Assembly (NCBI RefSeq): GCF_042754225.1
Contig: NZ_JBHZAH010000012.1
Location: 1 to 64,000, forward strand
Direction: 5' to 3'
Length of the DNA: 64,000 nt
Source of the DNA: Rhodococcus_G sp042754225
GTDB lineage: Bacteria; Actinomycetota; Actinomycetes; Mycobacteriales; Mycobacteriaceae
The position numbers and the translations under genes are program-made. How positions within the stretch are numbered: position 1 is the stretch's first letter; each line of letters starts with the position of its first letter. A model generated the notes under the pieces. The model was not told the DNA's origin, did not search any database, and saw only the letters and a list, made by a program, of their open reading frames with translations. This document shows positions 16,742 to 25,109 of this stretch, piece by piece.

Positions 16742-17262
16742 GGCGTGCTCCTCGCTCGCGGATCGCCTCCCATCCTGCCGCGTCTCGGCCCAGTTCGGCG
16801 GGAAACAGACCTACACGCCCTCGTGATCACGGTGTCGGCCGCGTCGTCCCGGGTAGGCGGGGGCTGCGTGTCGAGAATCGTCAGCAGCCGCGTCGGATGT
16901 GGCGCCTGACAGCGGCCGCCCACCAACCCAGCTCCACCGGCGCTGCCGTGTGCAACTCGATCCAGTTCGACGCAGGCATCTCAGTGGTGATCACCCAACT
17001 GCGACCGTGCATCGATGTTGTTCCCGCAGCACAACTTCGACCATCGGCTGGCGCCGTCCACGTCGACCACGCGCTCGTGTCGTGACCCGGTGGAAGCCGG
17101 CACCGTCAATCGTGGCACCCCGATCGAGCCCTTCGTCGCGTCGCGGTACGCCGGTCGGACCGGAATCGTCGAGCGTCTCGCGCGGCGTCGGGAAGGGGCA
17201 CGCGCCTGACCATCGAGGCATACTCGAACCGGAGGCTCAGTGGCGCTCCGGATGGGAGAGGG
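16742..17262. other. Intergenic region between kup and the signalling operon
   Basis: 521 bp between divergent genes. It should hold both promoters, but I see no strong -35/-10 pair, clear operator or structured leader. Several short open frames occur in it without convincing ribosome sites or recognisable products. Confidence 0.4.
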
Positions 17263-18921
17263 ATGGCACAGCCCGCAATTCTCAGCGTCGACGACGATCC
17301 GAGCGTCTCCCGCGCCATCGTCAGGGACCTGCGCCGACGGTACGGCGAGAAGTACCGGATCATCCGGGCGCAGTCCGGCGACGAGGCCCTGGCCGCGCTC
17401 AAGGAGATGAAGCTGCGCGGTGACCCCGTCGCTGTGCTCCTCGCCGACTACCGGATGCCGGCCATGAGCGGTATCGAGTTCCTCGAGCAGGGCATGGACC
17501 TGTACCCCGCCGCGAAGCGGGTGCTGCTCACCGCGTACGCCGACACCGACGCCGCGATCGACGCGATCAACGTCGTGGACCTCGACCACTACCTGCTCAA
17601 GCCGTGGGATCCGCCCGAGGAGAAGCTCTACCCGGTGGTCGACGCCCTGCTCGAGGCGTGGCTGACCTCCGACCGGAGGCCGGTGACGGAGACCAAGGTG
17701 GTCGGGCACCGGTGGTCGGCACGGTCCGCGGAAGTGCGCGAGTTCCTGGCCCGCAACCAGCTCCCGTACCGGTGGTACATGTCCGACGAACCGGAAGGGC
17801 AGCGGTTGCTCGAGGCCGCGGGCTCCGACGGCATGCGGCTGCCGGTGGTGATCACGTCCGACGGCACGCCGCTCGTCGAGCCGACCGATGCGGAACTGGC
17901 GGACCACGTCGGACTGGCCACCACCCCGTCGTCGGACTTCTACGACCTCGTCGTGATCGGCGGCGGCCCGGCAGGACTGGGCGCGGCGGTCTACGGCGCG
18001 TCGGAGGGCCTGCGCACCGTGCTGATCGAGCGCACCGCCACCGGCGGCCAGGCCGGGCAGAGTTCCCGAATCGAGAATTACCTGGGCTTTCCGGACGGAT
18101 TGTCGGGGGCGCAGCTCGCCGACCGGGCCCGTCGGCAGGCGGCCAAGTTCGGCGCCGAGGTGATCACCACGCGTGACGTCGTCGCCCTGGAGGTGAACGG
18201 GTCCGCGCGGACCGTCCGGTTCGCCGACGGGGCGTCGCTGGACGCGCACACCGTGATCCTGGCGACCGGGGTGTCCTATCGGCAGTTGTCGGCACCCGGG
18301 TTGGACGAGTTCACCGGGCGCGGTGTGTATTACGGCTCCGCGGTGACGGAGGCCGCGCGGTGCAGTGGGCAGGACGTGTACATCGTCGGCGGGGCGAACT
18401 CGGCGGGCCAGGCGGCGGTCTACCTCGCCAGGGGCGCCCGCTCGGTGACCGTCGTGGTGCGCGCCCGTTCGCTGGACGACTCCATGTCGCACTACCTGAT
18501 CCAGCAGATCCGGCAGGACCCGAGGATCTCGGTTCGGGCGTGCTCGGAGGTGGTGGGAGTCGAAGGCGACGACCATCTGGATCGGATCATCTTGCGCGAC
18601 AACACCACTGGTCGAACCGAGACCGTCGACGCGCAGTGGCTCTTCCTGTTCATCGGGGCCGCGCCGCGCACCGACTGGCTCGACGGCGTCGTGGTGCGCG
18701 ACGACCACGGGTACGTCGTCTCGGGCCCCGATCTCGTGGTCGACGGTAAACGGCCGCGGGGCTGGGAACTCGACCGCCTGCCGCAACACCTCGAGACCAG
18801 CGTGCCCGGGGTCTTCGCGGCCGGGGACGTGCGCTCCGACTCGGCGAAGCGGGTGGCGTCGGCGGTGGGAGAGGGAGCGATGGCCGTGATGCTCGTGCAC
18901 CGATACCTGGCCAAGTCGTGA
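17263..18921 (+). CDS. Response regulator fused to thioredoxin-reductase-like flavoprotein (no CxxC)
   Basis: 552 residues. The receiver domain (1-125) has acidic D10-D12, phospho-acceptor D62 in LLADYRMP, T90 and K113. A linker (about 135-205) resembles a glutaredoxin-like fold (LARNQLPYRWYMSDE). The rest is a thioredoxin-reductase-like FAD/NAD(P) domain with VIGGGPAGLGAAVYGASEGL and a second fold at VGGANSAGQAAVYLARGA. The redox-active CATC of true TrxR is replaced by GSAVTEA, so it cannot reduce thioredoxin in the usual way. It heads a coupled operon with a histidine kinase (GTGA overlap). The flavin domain may be an output or a redox sensor under phosphorylation control; that is inference. 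Confidence 0.88.
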   Translation: MAQPAILSVDDDPSVSRAIVRDLRRRYGEKYRIIRAQSGDEALAALKEMKLRGDPVAVLLADYRMPAMSGIEFLEQGMDLYPAAKRVLLTAYADTDAAIDAINVVDLDHYLLKPWDPPEEKLYPVVDALLEAWLTSDRRPVTETKVVGHRWSARSAEVREFLARNQLPYRWYMSDEPEGQRLLEAAGSDGMRLPVVITSDGTPLVEPTDAELADHVGLATTPSSDFYDLVVIGGGPAGLGAAVYGASEGLRTVLIERTATGGQAGQSSRIENYLGFPDGLSGAQLADRARRQAAKFGAEVITTRDVVALEVNGSARTVRFADGASLDAHTVILATGVSYRQLSAPGLDEFTGRGVYYGSAVTEAARCSGQDVYIVGGANSAGQAAVYLARGARSVTVVVRARSLDDSMSHYLIQQIRQDPRISVRACSEVVGVEGDDHLDRIILRDNTTGRTETVDAQWLFLFIGAAPRTDWLDGVVVRDDHGYVVSGPDLVVDGKRPRGWELDRLPQHLETSVPGVFAAGDVRSDSAKRVASAVGEGAMAVMLVHRYLAKS

Positions 18922-20348
18922 ACGCCCGGCCCGTGTGCACGGTAGAGGAACTGCGGACGCTGTTCCTCTTCGAGAAGCTCGACGACGATCAGCTCGCGCA
19001 ACTGTGCCGTGCGGGACGGGTCGAGGTGATCGAGCCGGGGCCGGTGTACCGCGAGGGGGACCAGGCGACCTGCTTCTACGTGCTCATCGAGGGGTCGGTG
19101 GTGCTCACCAAGCTCTCGGGTGGACGGGACGTGGAGATGGTTCGTACCTCCCACCGAGGCGCGTACGCCGGTGCGTGGAACGCGTACATGGGCGACCGTA
19201 TCCCGCAGATCTACAACGGCTCGATGGCCGTGCCCGAGCGCTCCACCTTCTTCGTCCTGGACGCGAGCGACTTCGCCCGCTTCATGGCGGAATGGTTCCC
19301 GATGGCGCTGCACCTTCTCGAAGGGCTGTTCTTCGGTAATCAGAACTCCCGCGAGATCCTCGACCAGCGGGAACGGTTGCTCGCGCTCGGTTCCCTGTCC
19401 GCCGGGCTGACACACGAGCTGAACAATCCGGCCGCGGCGGCGGTCCGGGCGACGTCCTCCCTGCGGGACCGCGTCGCGGGGATGCGCCACAAGCTGGGGA
19501 TGATCGCCTCGGGCACCTACGAACCCGCGACCCTCCAGGCGCTGATCGGGATCCAGGAGGAGGCCGTCGAGCTGATCGCGAAGGCGCCCACGCTGAGCCC
19601 GATGGAAGAAGCGGACCGGGAGGACGCACTCGGCGGGTGGCTCGAGGGCCACGGCATCGCGGACGGATGGAACCTCGCGCCGAACTTCGTGCAGGCCGGC
19701 CTCGACGTCGACTGGCTCGAGGGGGTCGCTGCCGCGGTCGAGCCACCGATCCTCGCCGGCGCCGTCGCCTGGCTCAACTACACCATCGAGACCGAGTTGC
19801 TGATGAACGAGATCTCGGACTCCACAGCCCGGATCACCGCGCTCGTCGGCGCCGCAAAGCAGTACTCCCAGTTGGACCGTGCGCCGTTCCAGGTCTCGGA
19901 CGTGCACGAACTGCTCGACAGCACGCTGGTGATGCTGGCCGGCAAGATCGGCGGCGTCGAGGTCGTCAGGAACTACGACCGCGCCCTGCCCCGCGTGCCG
20001 GTGTATGCGGCCGAACTCAACCAGGTCTGGACCAACCTCATCGACAACGCGGTGGGCGCCATGGCCGGCGGCGGCACGCTCACCGTCCGCACCTACCGGG
20101 ACGGCGACCGCCTGGCCGTGTCGATCGCAGACACGGGTACGGGCATTCCCGAGGAGATCCGCAGTCGCATCTTCGAGCCGTTCTTCACCACCAAGGCGGT
20201 CGGGGAGGGTACGGGGCTCGGACTCGACATCTCGTGGCGGATCGTCGACAAGCACCACGGCGACATCCGTGTGGAGTCGCAGCCGGGGCACACCGAGTTC
20301 GTCGTCCGCATCCCGTTGACCGTGCCGGAAGGAGACAACGATGCCTGA
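18918..20348 (+). CDS. Cyclic-nucleotide-binding-domain sensor histidine kinase
   Basis: 476 residues, no membrane segments, so a cytoplasmic kinase. Residues about 10-130 form a CRP-like cNMP-binding fold (LFLFEKLDDDQLAQLC, then GDQATCFYVLIEGSVVL). H166 in GLTHELNNPAAA is the phospho-accepting H-box. A helical insert of roughly 120 residues follows, then an HATPase with N-box WTNLIDNAVGAM, G1 DTGTGIPEE, F-box FEPFFTTK and G2 GTGLGLDI. The start overlaps the upstream response regulator stop; that regulator is the obvious phosphotransfer partner. The ligand of the N-terminal domain cannot be told from sequence. Confidence 0.9.
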   Translation: MNARPVCTVEELRTLFLFEKLDDDQLAQLCRAGRVEVIEPGPVYREGDQATCFYVLIEGSVVLTKLSGGRDVEMVRTSHRGAYAGAWNAYMGDRIPQIYNGSMAVPERSTFFVLDASDFARFMAEWFPMALHLLEGLFFGNQNSREILDQRERLLALGSLSAGLTHELNNPAAAAVRATSSLRDRVAGMRHKLGMIASGTYEPATLQALIGIQEEAVELIAKAPTLSPMEEADREDALGGWLEGHGIADGWNLAPNFVQAGLDVDWLEGVAAAVEPPILAGAVAWLNYTIETELLMNEISDSTARITALVGAAKQYSQLDRAPFQVSDVHELLDSTLVMLAGKIGGVEVVRNYDRALPRVPVYAAELNQVWTNLIDNAVGAMAGGGTLTVRTYRDGDRLAVSIADTGTGIPEEIRSRIFEPFFTTKAVGEGTGLGLDISWRIVDKHHGDIRVESQPGHTEFVVRIPLTVPEGDNDA

Positions 20349-20688
20349 GATCGACGGAATCGATCCGGAGGTGGCGCCGAGCGGGCCGGGGTGCGCCGAG
20401 TGCGACTCGGCCGGGGGCTGGTGGGTGCACCTGCGCCGATGCGCGCAGTGCGGTCACATCGGGTGCTGCGACACCTCGCCCGCGCAGCACGCGAGCGCGC
20501 ACGCGGCGGCGACCGGGCACCCGTTCATCCAGAGCTTCGAGCCCGGCGAGGACTGGTTCTTCGACTACCGGACCGAGCAGATGTACGAGGGTCCCGCCCT
20601 GGCTCCGCCGCGGCACCACCCGGTCGAGCAGCCGGTGCCGGGCCCCGCCGGCCGGGTGCCGTCCGACTGGCAGGACCACGTCCATTAG
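20341..20688 (+). CDS. UBP-type zinc-finger protein
   Basis: 115-residue soluble protein with a ZnF-UBP fold: C-x2-C (CAEC), a second pair CAQC, GCCD, and a His-rich segment HASAHAAATGHPFIQSFEPG. In eukaryotes this fold binds the C-terminus of ubiquitin; the bacterial role is not known. The gene overlaps the end of the histidine kinase by 8 nt, so it is the third member of the signalling operon and could act as a binding or redox (Zn-thiolate) module of that pathway. The association of the three genes is seen; the function is inference. Confidence 0.85.
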   Translation: MPEIDGIDPEVAPSGPGCAECDSAGGWWVHLRRCAQCGHIGCCDTSPAQHASAHAAATGHPFIQSFEPGEDWFFDYRTEQMYEGPALAPPRHHPVEQPVPGPAGRVPSDWQDHVH

Positions 20689-20749
20689 CGCCGACCGCCC
20701 CACCCCGGACCGAGCGGGCTCGCCGGGTGCGGCGGGTGCGGCGGGTGCG

Positions 20750-21523
20750 GTGCACTGGGATCCGGCGCAGTACTCACTGTTCGGGGCGGAGCGACGGCGG
20801 CCGTTCTTCGATCTGGTCGGTCAGGTCGGGGCCGTCAACCCTCGCCGGGTGGTCGACCTCGGCTGCGGGCCGGGCACGTTGACCGCGACGCTGGCCGAGC
20901 GGTGGCCCACCGCCGCGGTGCTCGGTGTCGACTCGTCGCGGGAAATGATCGCCGAGGCTGTCGGCCACGCCGGTGGCCGCGTCGAGTTCGCACTCGGCGA
21001 CGCCGAGGACTTCTCGGCCGTGGGCGTCGACGTTCTGGTCGGCAACGCACTGCTGCAATGGGTGCCGACGCACCGCGAATTGCTGGTGAGGTGGGCGGGC
21101 GAGCTCGAGCCCGGCGGCTGGATCGCCTTCCAGGTGCCCGCGAACTTCGGCTCGCCCTCGCACCGGCTGATGCGCGAGGTCGCCGAGTCGCCGCGATGGC
21201 ACGACCGGCTCGGCGGGGTGCTGCGCCACGACAGCACTGTGGCCGAACCGGCGGAGTACCTCGAGTTGCTGCTGGGCGCGGGACTGCGGGTCGCGGCGTG
21301 GCGGACCGAGTATCAGCAGCTGCTGCCGGGGCCGGATCCCGTCCTCGAGTGGGTTCGCGGCACCGGACTGCGGCCGGTCCTCGATCGGCTGTCCGCCGCC
21401 GAGGCGGCGGACTTCGAGGCCGAGTACGGCGCCCTCCTGCGGCGGGCCTATCCACGCGGTGCGTTCGGGACCGTCTTCCCGTTCCTCCGCACCTTCGTGG
21501 TGGCGGAGAAGCCGGGGGAGTGA
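20750..21523 (+). CDS. tam: SAM-dependent methyltransferase, trans-aconitate 2-methyltransferase-like
   Basis: 257-residue class I methyltransferase. The SAM-binding motif I is VVDLGCGPGTLTATL, with an acidic residue at VLGVDSSREM and a motif like NALLQWVP. The N-terminus HWDPAQYSLFGAERRRPFFD matches the start of Tam proteins, which methylate the spontaneously formed inhibitor trans-aconitate. I chose GTG at 20750 because it is the only start just before that conserved region; the open frame runs back into the zinc-finger gene. A short G-rich repeat of GGTGCGGCG precedes the start. Substrate is by family resemblance. Confidence 0.8.
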   Translation: MHWDPAQYSLFGAERRRPFFDLVGQVGAVNPRRVVDLGCGPGTLTATLAERWPTAAVLGVDSSREMIAEAVGHAGGRVEFALGDAEDFSAVGVDVLVGNALLQWVPTHRELLVRWAGELEPGGWIAFQVPANFGSPSHRLMREVAESPRWHDRLGGVLRHDSTVAEPAEYLELLLGAGLRVAAWRTEYQQLLPGPDPVLEWVRGTGLRPVLDRLSAAEAADFEAEYGALLRRAYPRGAFGTVFPFLRTFVVAEKPGE

Positions 21524-21621
21524 GGCGTCCGACGGCAGCCCATTCCCTGCGGCTGTCAGGTTGGTTTCGGCTCTGCGCGAACGGCGGTATCGGCCACCTC
21601 GCCGGATGGGTTGATCAGTGC

Positions 21622-22551
21622 ATGAGCGAGGATTTGGGGCCTCTGGACGCGTTCTCCGAAGCCGTGATCCGGGTCGCGGAGCGCGTGCTCCCGAGCGTCG
21701 TCAGCGTGCAGGTCCAGACCCGACGGGGAACAGGGGGCGGCAGCGGGTCGGTGCTCACCCCTGACGGCTTCATCCTGACCAGTGCCCACGTCGTCGACGG
21801 CGCGAAGCGGGTCGACGTGACCTTCTCCGACGGCGGCGAGGTGGTCGCGGACGTCACCGGCCGGGACACCCTGTCGGATCTTGCGGTGTTGAGGGCCAGG
21901 GGTGACGTGCCGCCGGCGCTGGCCCGAGGCGACGCGGCCCAGCTGCAGGTCGGTCAGCTGGTCGTTGCAGTCGGCAGTCCGCTCGGCCTCGCAGGCAGCG
22001 TCACCGCCGGTGTCGTCTCCGCGCTGGGTCGGTCGCTGCCGACCCGGTCCGGCCGGGTCATCGACGAGGTCATCCAGACCGATGCGGCCCTGAACCCCGG
22101 CAACAGTGGCGGCGCTCTCGCCGACAGCGCCGGTCGCCTGGTCGGTGTGAACACTGCCGTCGCCGGTGTCGGCGTCGGTCTGGCGGTCCCGATCAACGCG
22201 ACAACCGAACGGATCATCGCCTCGCTGATGCGTACCGGACGCGTACGTCGCGGGTGGCTCGGGATCGCCGGGACGCAGGTTCCCCTGCGGCCGGAACTCG
22301 CCGCCAAGCTGGGCCGCAAGCGCGGCGTCCAGGTGGCGCAGGTCGTGCCCGGAAGTGCCGCCGCGACGGCTGGACTTCGCGCCGGGGACATCCTCGTCGC
22401 GATCGGCGGAGACCCCGTCGCCACCGCAACCGACATCCAAGCCCTCATGGTCGAGGGCACGATAGGCAGGCGTATCGAGGTCACCGTGTGGCGCAACGGG
22501 GCCCTGGTCGACGCCGTTGCCGTTCCACGGGAACTCACCGACGAGGCGTAG
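21622..22551 (+). CDS. HtrA/DegP-like serine protease with PDZ domain, no export signal
   Basis: 309 residues. A trypsin-like protease domain (about 15-215) carries the full triad: H56 in TSAHVVDG, D86 in LSDLAVL and S162 in NPGNSGGAL. A PDZ domain follows (about 225-300: RGWLGIAG, then AGLRAGDILVAIGG). Actinobacterial HtrA proteins usually have a signal peptide or membrane anchor; this one begins MSEDLGPLDAFSEAVIRVAE with neither, so it should act in the cytoplasm, unless the start is misjudged. The ATG at 21622 has only a weak ribosome site. Monocistronic by spacing. Confidence 0.88.
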   Translation: MSEDLGPLDAFSEAVIRVAERVLPSVVSVQVQTRRGTGGGSGSVLTPDGFILTSAHVVDGAKRVDVTFSDGGEVVADVTGRDTLSDLAVLRARGDVPPALARGDAAQLQVGQLVVAVGSPLGLAGSVTAGVVSALGRSLPTRSGRVIDEVIQTDAALNPGNSGGALADSAGRLVGVNTAVAGVGVGLAVPINATTERIIASLMRTGRVRRGWLGIAGTQVPLRPELAAKLGRKRGVQVAQVVPGSAAATAGLRAGDILVAIGGDPVATATDIQALMVEGTIGRRIEVTVWRNGALVDAVAVPRELTDEA

Positions 22552-22610
22552 CCGAAGTAGTGGGACGGGTGACGGCAGCGGTGGCCGGACGTGTCGGTTG
22601 GCGGTGCCGT

Positions 22611-23588
22611 TCAGGTGACGGTGAGGACGACCTTGCCGAATGTTCTTCCCCCGTACAGCAGTTCGTGTGCTTCGGCGGCCAACGGCATGGGCAGCGCGGT
22701 GTCGATGACGGGCGCGATCACCCCGCGCGCGATGAGGGGCCATATGTGCTTGCGGACCGCCGCGACGACGGCGGCCTTCTGGTCGGGCGGGCGGGACCGA
22801 AGTGAGGTCATCGCGATGCTGGCGCGCTTGTTGAACAGCAGGCCGAGATCGACCTCGGTGGGTCCGAGGGTTCCGCCGATGACGACGAGATGTCCGTCGT
22901 GTCCGAGACATTCGATGTTCTCGTGCAGATACGGCCCGCCTACGACGTCGAGGATGGCGTCGACGCCACGGCCACCGGTGACGCCGAGCGTCCGCGCGAC
23001 GAAGTCGTCGGTGCGGTAGTCGACGGCCACGTCGGCGCCGAGCCGCAGGACCGGATCGAGCTTGGCGTGGCCGCCGACCGTGGTGATCACGTGGGCTCCG
23101 GAGGCCTTGGCCCATTGGACGGCCATGGTCCCGACACCGCTGCCGCCGCCGTGCACGAGGACCCACTGTCCCGAGCGCAGGTGGGCCTTCAGCGTCAGGT
23201 TCGCGTACGCGGTGCACGCTGCGTCGGGCAGCGCCGCGGCCTCGGAAAAGTCGAGGCGGTCCGGGACTGGAAGCAGCTGTCGTGCGGGCGCCACGGCCAG
23301 TTCCGCGTACCCACCGCCGCCGAGCAGCGCGCACACCCGGTCGCCTTTCGACCAGCCGGTCACTCGCTCACCGACCCGCCGGATCGTGCCCGCGCATTCG
23401 AGGCCGAGGACATGGGGCCCGCCACCGTGGACCGGGTAGTGGCCTTCGCGTTCGAGAAGGTCGATGTTGGTGATCCCGGCGGCTCGGACATCGATCACGA
23501 CGTCGGTCGGCGAGGGCTCCGCGAGGGTCAGCTCCCGCCACGTCAGCACCCCGGGAGGCCCCGGCTCGTCGAAGGCGATTCCCCGCAT
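22611..23588 (-). CDS. NAD(P)H:quinone oxidoreductase, zinc-independent MDR family
   Basis: 325-residue medium-chain reductase of the quinone oxidoreductase/PIG3 type, reducing quinones or enones with NADPH. The GroES-like N-domain has ITNIDLLEREGHYPV and HVLGLECAGTIRRVG; the Rossmann motif is VLVHGGGSGVGTMAVQWAKA. The catalytic-zinc Cys/His set of alcohol dehydrogenases is absent. I start at the ATG at 23588 (MRGIAFDEPGPP), matching the family; a TTG at 23606 would add six residues. Convergent with the HtrA-like gene. Confidence 0.88.
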   Translation of the reverse strand: MRGIAFDEPGPPGVLTWRELTLAEPSPTDVVIDVRAAGITNIDLLEREGHYPVHGGGPHVLGLECAGTIRRVGERVTGWSKGDRVCALLGGGGYAELAVAPARQLLPVPDRLDFSEAAALPDAACTAYANLTLKAHLRSGQWVLVHGGGSGVGTMAVQWAKASGAHVITTVGGHAKLDPVLRLGADVAVDYRTDDFVARTLGVTGGRGVDAILDVVGGPYLHENIECLGHDGHLVVIGGTLGPTEVDLGLLFNKRASIAMTSLRSRPPDQKAAVVAAVRKHIWPLIARGVIAPVIDTALPMPLAAEAHELLYGGRTFGKVVLTVT

Positions 23589-23759
23589 GTATCCACTGTC
23601 GACCAATCCGACTCGGAGGTCGAGGGGCAGTCTGCGTGGAATCGCTCTCCAGGTCTGTCACTTGCTCGGCGACCTCGTTCGCGTCGAATCCGACGACACG
23701 GACGGCGGTCCCGACGCGTCACCGAGAGTCAGACACCGCGGCCATCCGTCACAGCTGTG

Positions 23760-24062
23760 TCAGCGCCGTCGATGGCGACCTGTGGCGCCTCGAGTTCGCG
23801 GGTCGGCAAGCTCGGGAACTTCAGTGTTCGCATTCGTGATGGCAGCGCCGACCGCGGCGTCAGGTGTACCGGTGCGGCTCAGCTCAGCTTCCGCTTTGCG
23901 CTCGACGAGTAGCGGGACGAAGTCGCGAACGCGGCGGCCGGCGAAGTGAGCGTGTGCCGCGGCGACGATTGCGCGGACTGTTGGCGTCGGTACCTCGGGG
24001 TGTTTGCGCGCGAGACGTTCGATCACGAACTCGATGTGACGCTGTTCGTCGTCCGAGGGCAT
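23760..24062 (-). CDS. Small three-helix-bundle protein (paralogue A)
   Basis: 100-residue soluble protein. Its first ~65 residues match a helical domain seen in small actinobacterial proteins annotated as three-helix-bundle dimerisation domains: DDEQRHIEFVIERLARKHPE, then VRAIVAAAHAHFAGRRVRDF and VPLLVERKAEAEL. A second copy occurs at 33922-34134 with the same order of motifs. The C-terminal 35 residues are Pro/Arg-rich and unconserved. It may mediate dimerisation or protein contacts; there is no enzymatic signature. Preceded by a region with two competing hairpins. Confidence 0.65.
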   Translation of the reverse strand: MPSDDEQRHIEFVIERLARKHPEVPTPTVRAIVAAAHAHFAGRRVRDFVPLLVERKAEAELSRTGTPDAAVGAAITNANTEVPELADPRTRGATGRHRRR

Positions 24063-24172
24063 AGGGCAGTGTGGAACGAGGCCGATCCTGCGTCAATTAG
24101 TCGACCGTCCAGTTCCAGATGGGGAGCGCCGTGGTGCCGTGTCCCGTCCACGGGCGGCTGGCCCGGGCGCCC

Positions 24173-24219
24173 GCTCCCGCTGTTCCCCACCTTCGCGGGA
24201 GCGGAGATGGGGAACAGCG
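24173..24219. terminator. Two mutually exclusive hairpins
   Basis: Stem B pairs CGCTGTTCCCCA (24178-24189) with TGGGGAACAGCG (24208-24219), 12 bp perfect. Stem A pairs GCTCCCGC (24173-24180) with GCGGGAGC (24195-24202), 8 bp perfect. They share bases 24178-24180, so only one can form. The region lies downstream of the mspA/36-aa operon and upstream of the three-helix-bundle gene, both on the minus strand; it is a terminator, possibly with a switching option. Confidence 0.6.
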
Positions 24220-24312
24220 ACGCGGACGGATTCACGCACCGTACTCAGCTGGTCGCGCGACGGATCCATGGCGGCCCGCCACATGCTGCGGGGTCGGGGG
24301 AGTCGTGCGAGG

Positions 24313-24423
24313 TCAGACGGTCTGGGTGGAGGATCCGGTGATCCACTGGACGGATTGGACGATGGCGTCGAGCAGGCTGGTGGTGGGCGTCTTCACCACG
24401 AAGTGCAGGGCGTCGAGCGACAT
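24313..24423 (-). CDS. 36-aa small protein coupled to the MspA porin gene
   Basis: Short frame starting 8 nt after the porin stop; the stop codon and AGGAG lie together (TAGGAGAACCCATG), an ideal ribosome site. The product has no signal peptide: it begins MSLDALHFVVKTPTTSL and ends in a Ser/Thr-rich tail, with an amphipathic segment around LLDAIVQSVQWI. I do not recognise a family. Short, signal-less, amphipathic peptides near cell-envelope genes recall corynebacterial PorA/PorH-type pore peptides, but there is no sequence identity to support that and it could equally be a porin partner or regulator. The gene model is supported by spacing and ribosome site, not by homology. Confidence 0.55.
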   Translation of the reverse strand: MSLDALHFVVKTPTTSLLDAIVQSVQWITGSSTQTV

Positions 24424-24431
24424 GGGTTCTC

Positions 24432-25109
24432 CTAGATGGTGACTGGGGGTCCGTAGGCGGCGAAGGAATCGTCGGTTTCCTTGGTCGAGGCGGTCCACTG
24501 CGAGTACGTGCGCAGTGACACCGGCCCCGCGGCGCCGTTGAGCTGGAGGTGGATGTTGTCGAGGTTGACGTTGCCGTTGCCGCTGGTCATCGTCTTCTTG
24601 TCCAGCGAGATGGCCACGATCTGGCCCGGGCGGATCGGTACGACCCAGTTGCCCTCGAGCGGGGTCTGCACCGACATGGTCAGCGTCGGCAGGCCGCCGA
24701 CCGGGATACCGAGCGCCTGCTGGGGCGTGATGCCGATCTTGCCGCCGAGGGACACGCCGTTGGAGACATCGAGCAGGTAGCCGACCTCGACGCCGACGTC
24801 GAGGGTGCCGGCGGTGATCGGGGCGCCGCCCGCGGAAGTGACGGCGGTGTTACCGCCGAAGAAGACGTCCTTGTCGAAGGGGGTGCCGTTGAGCGGGATC
24901 ACGTCGTTGAGCCATTGGCCGGACTGCACGATCTTCAGGTTCGTGCCGAGAACGGTGGTCTTGGCGGCCGAGTTGTCGGCGATGTGGATCACCTCGGCAT
25001 CGGCGGTGCCCGTGCCGAGGCCGAATGTGACGGCGACCAGGGTGAGGAGCGTTGCGGTTCGGGTCCGGGAAATAGTCCGGCGCAGTGGAGGTTTCGTGTC
25101 CAGGGCCAT
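24432..25109 (-). CDS. MspA-family outer-membrane porin (second copy)
   Basis: 225-residue secreted porin. N-terminus MALDTKPPLRRTISRTRTAT is followed by a hydrophobic core and a GTGTADAEV cleavage region. The mature protein is beta-rich with MspA-like segments (VEVGYLLDVSNGVSLGGKIG, then 'TLTMSVQTPLEGNWVVPIRP') and C-terminal AAYGPPVTI, which parallels the end of the copy at 41-748 (TYGAPVPL). A GAGAGG ribosome site precedes the ATG. It is likely cotranscribed with the 36-aa gene after it. The copies differ widely, so this is not a recent duplication. Confidence 0.86.
   Translation of the reverse strand: MALDTKPPLRRTISRTRTATLLTLVAVTFGLGTGTADAEVIHIADNSAAKTTVLGTNLKIVQSGQWLNDVIPLNGTPFDKDVFFGGNTAVTSAGGAPITAGTLDVGVEVGYLLDVSNGVSLGGKIGITPQQALGIPVGGLPTLTMSVQTPLEGNWVVPIRPGQIVAISLDKKTMTSGNGNVNLDNIHLQLNGAAGPVSLRTYSQWTASTKETDDSFAAYGPPVTI

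Noticed and set aside
16742..17262. Possible c-di-AMP (ydaO) riboswitch upstream of kup
   Set aside because: None of the conserved ydaO segments is present on the minus strand.
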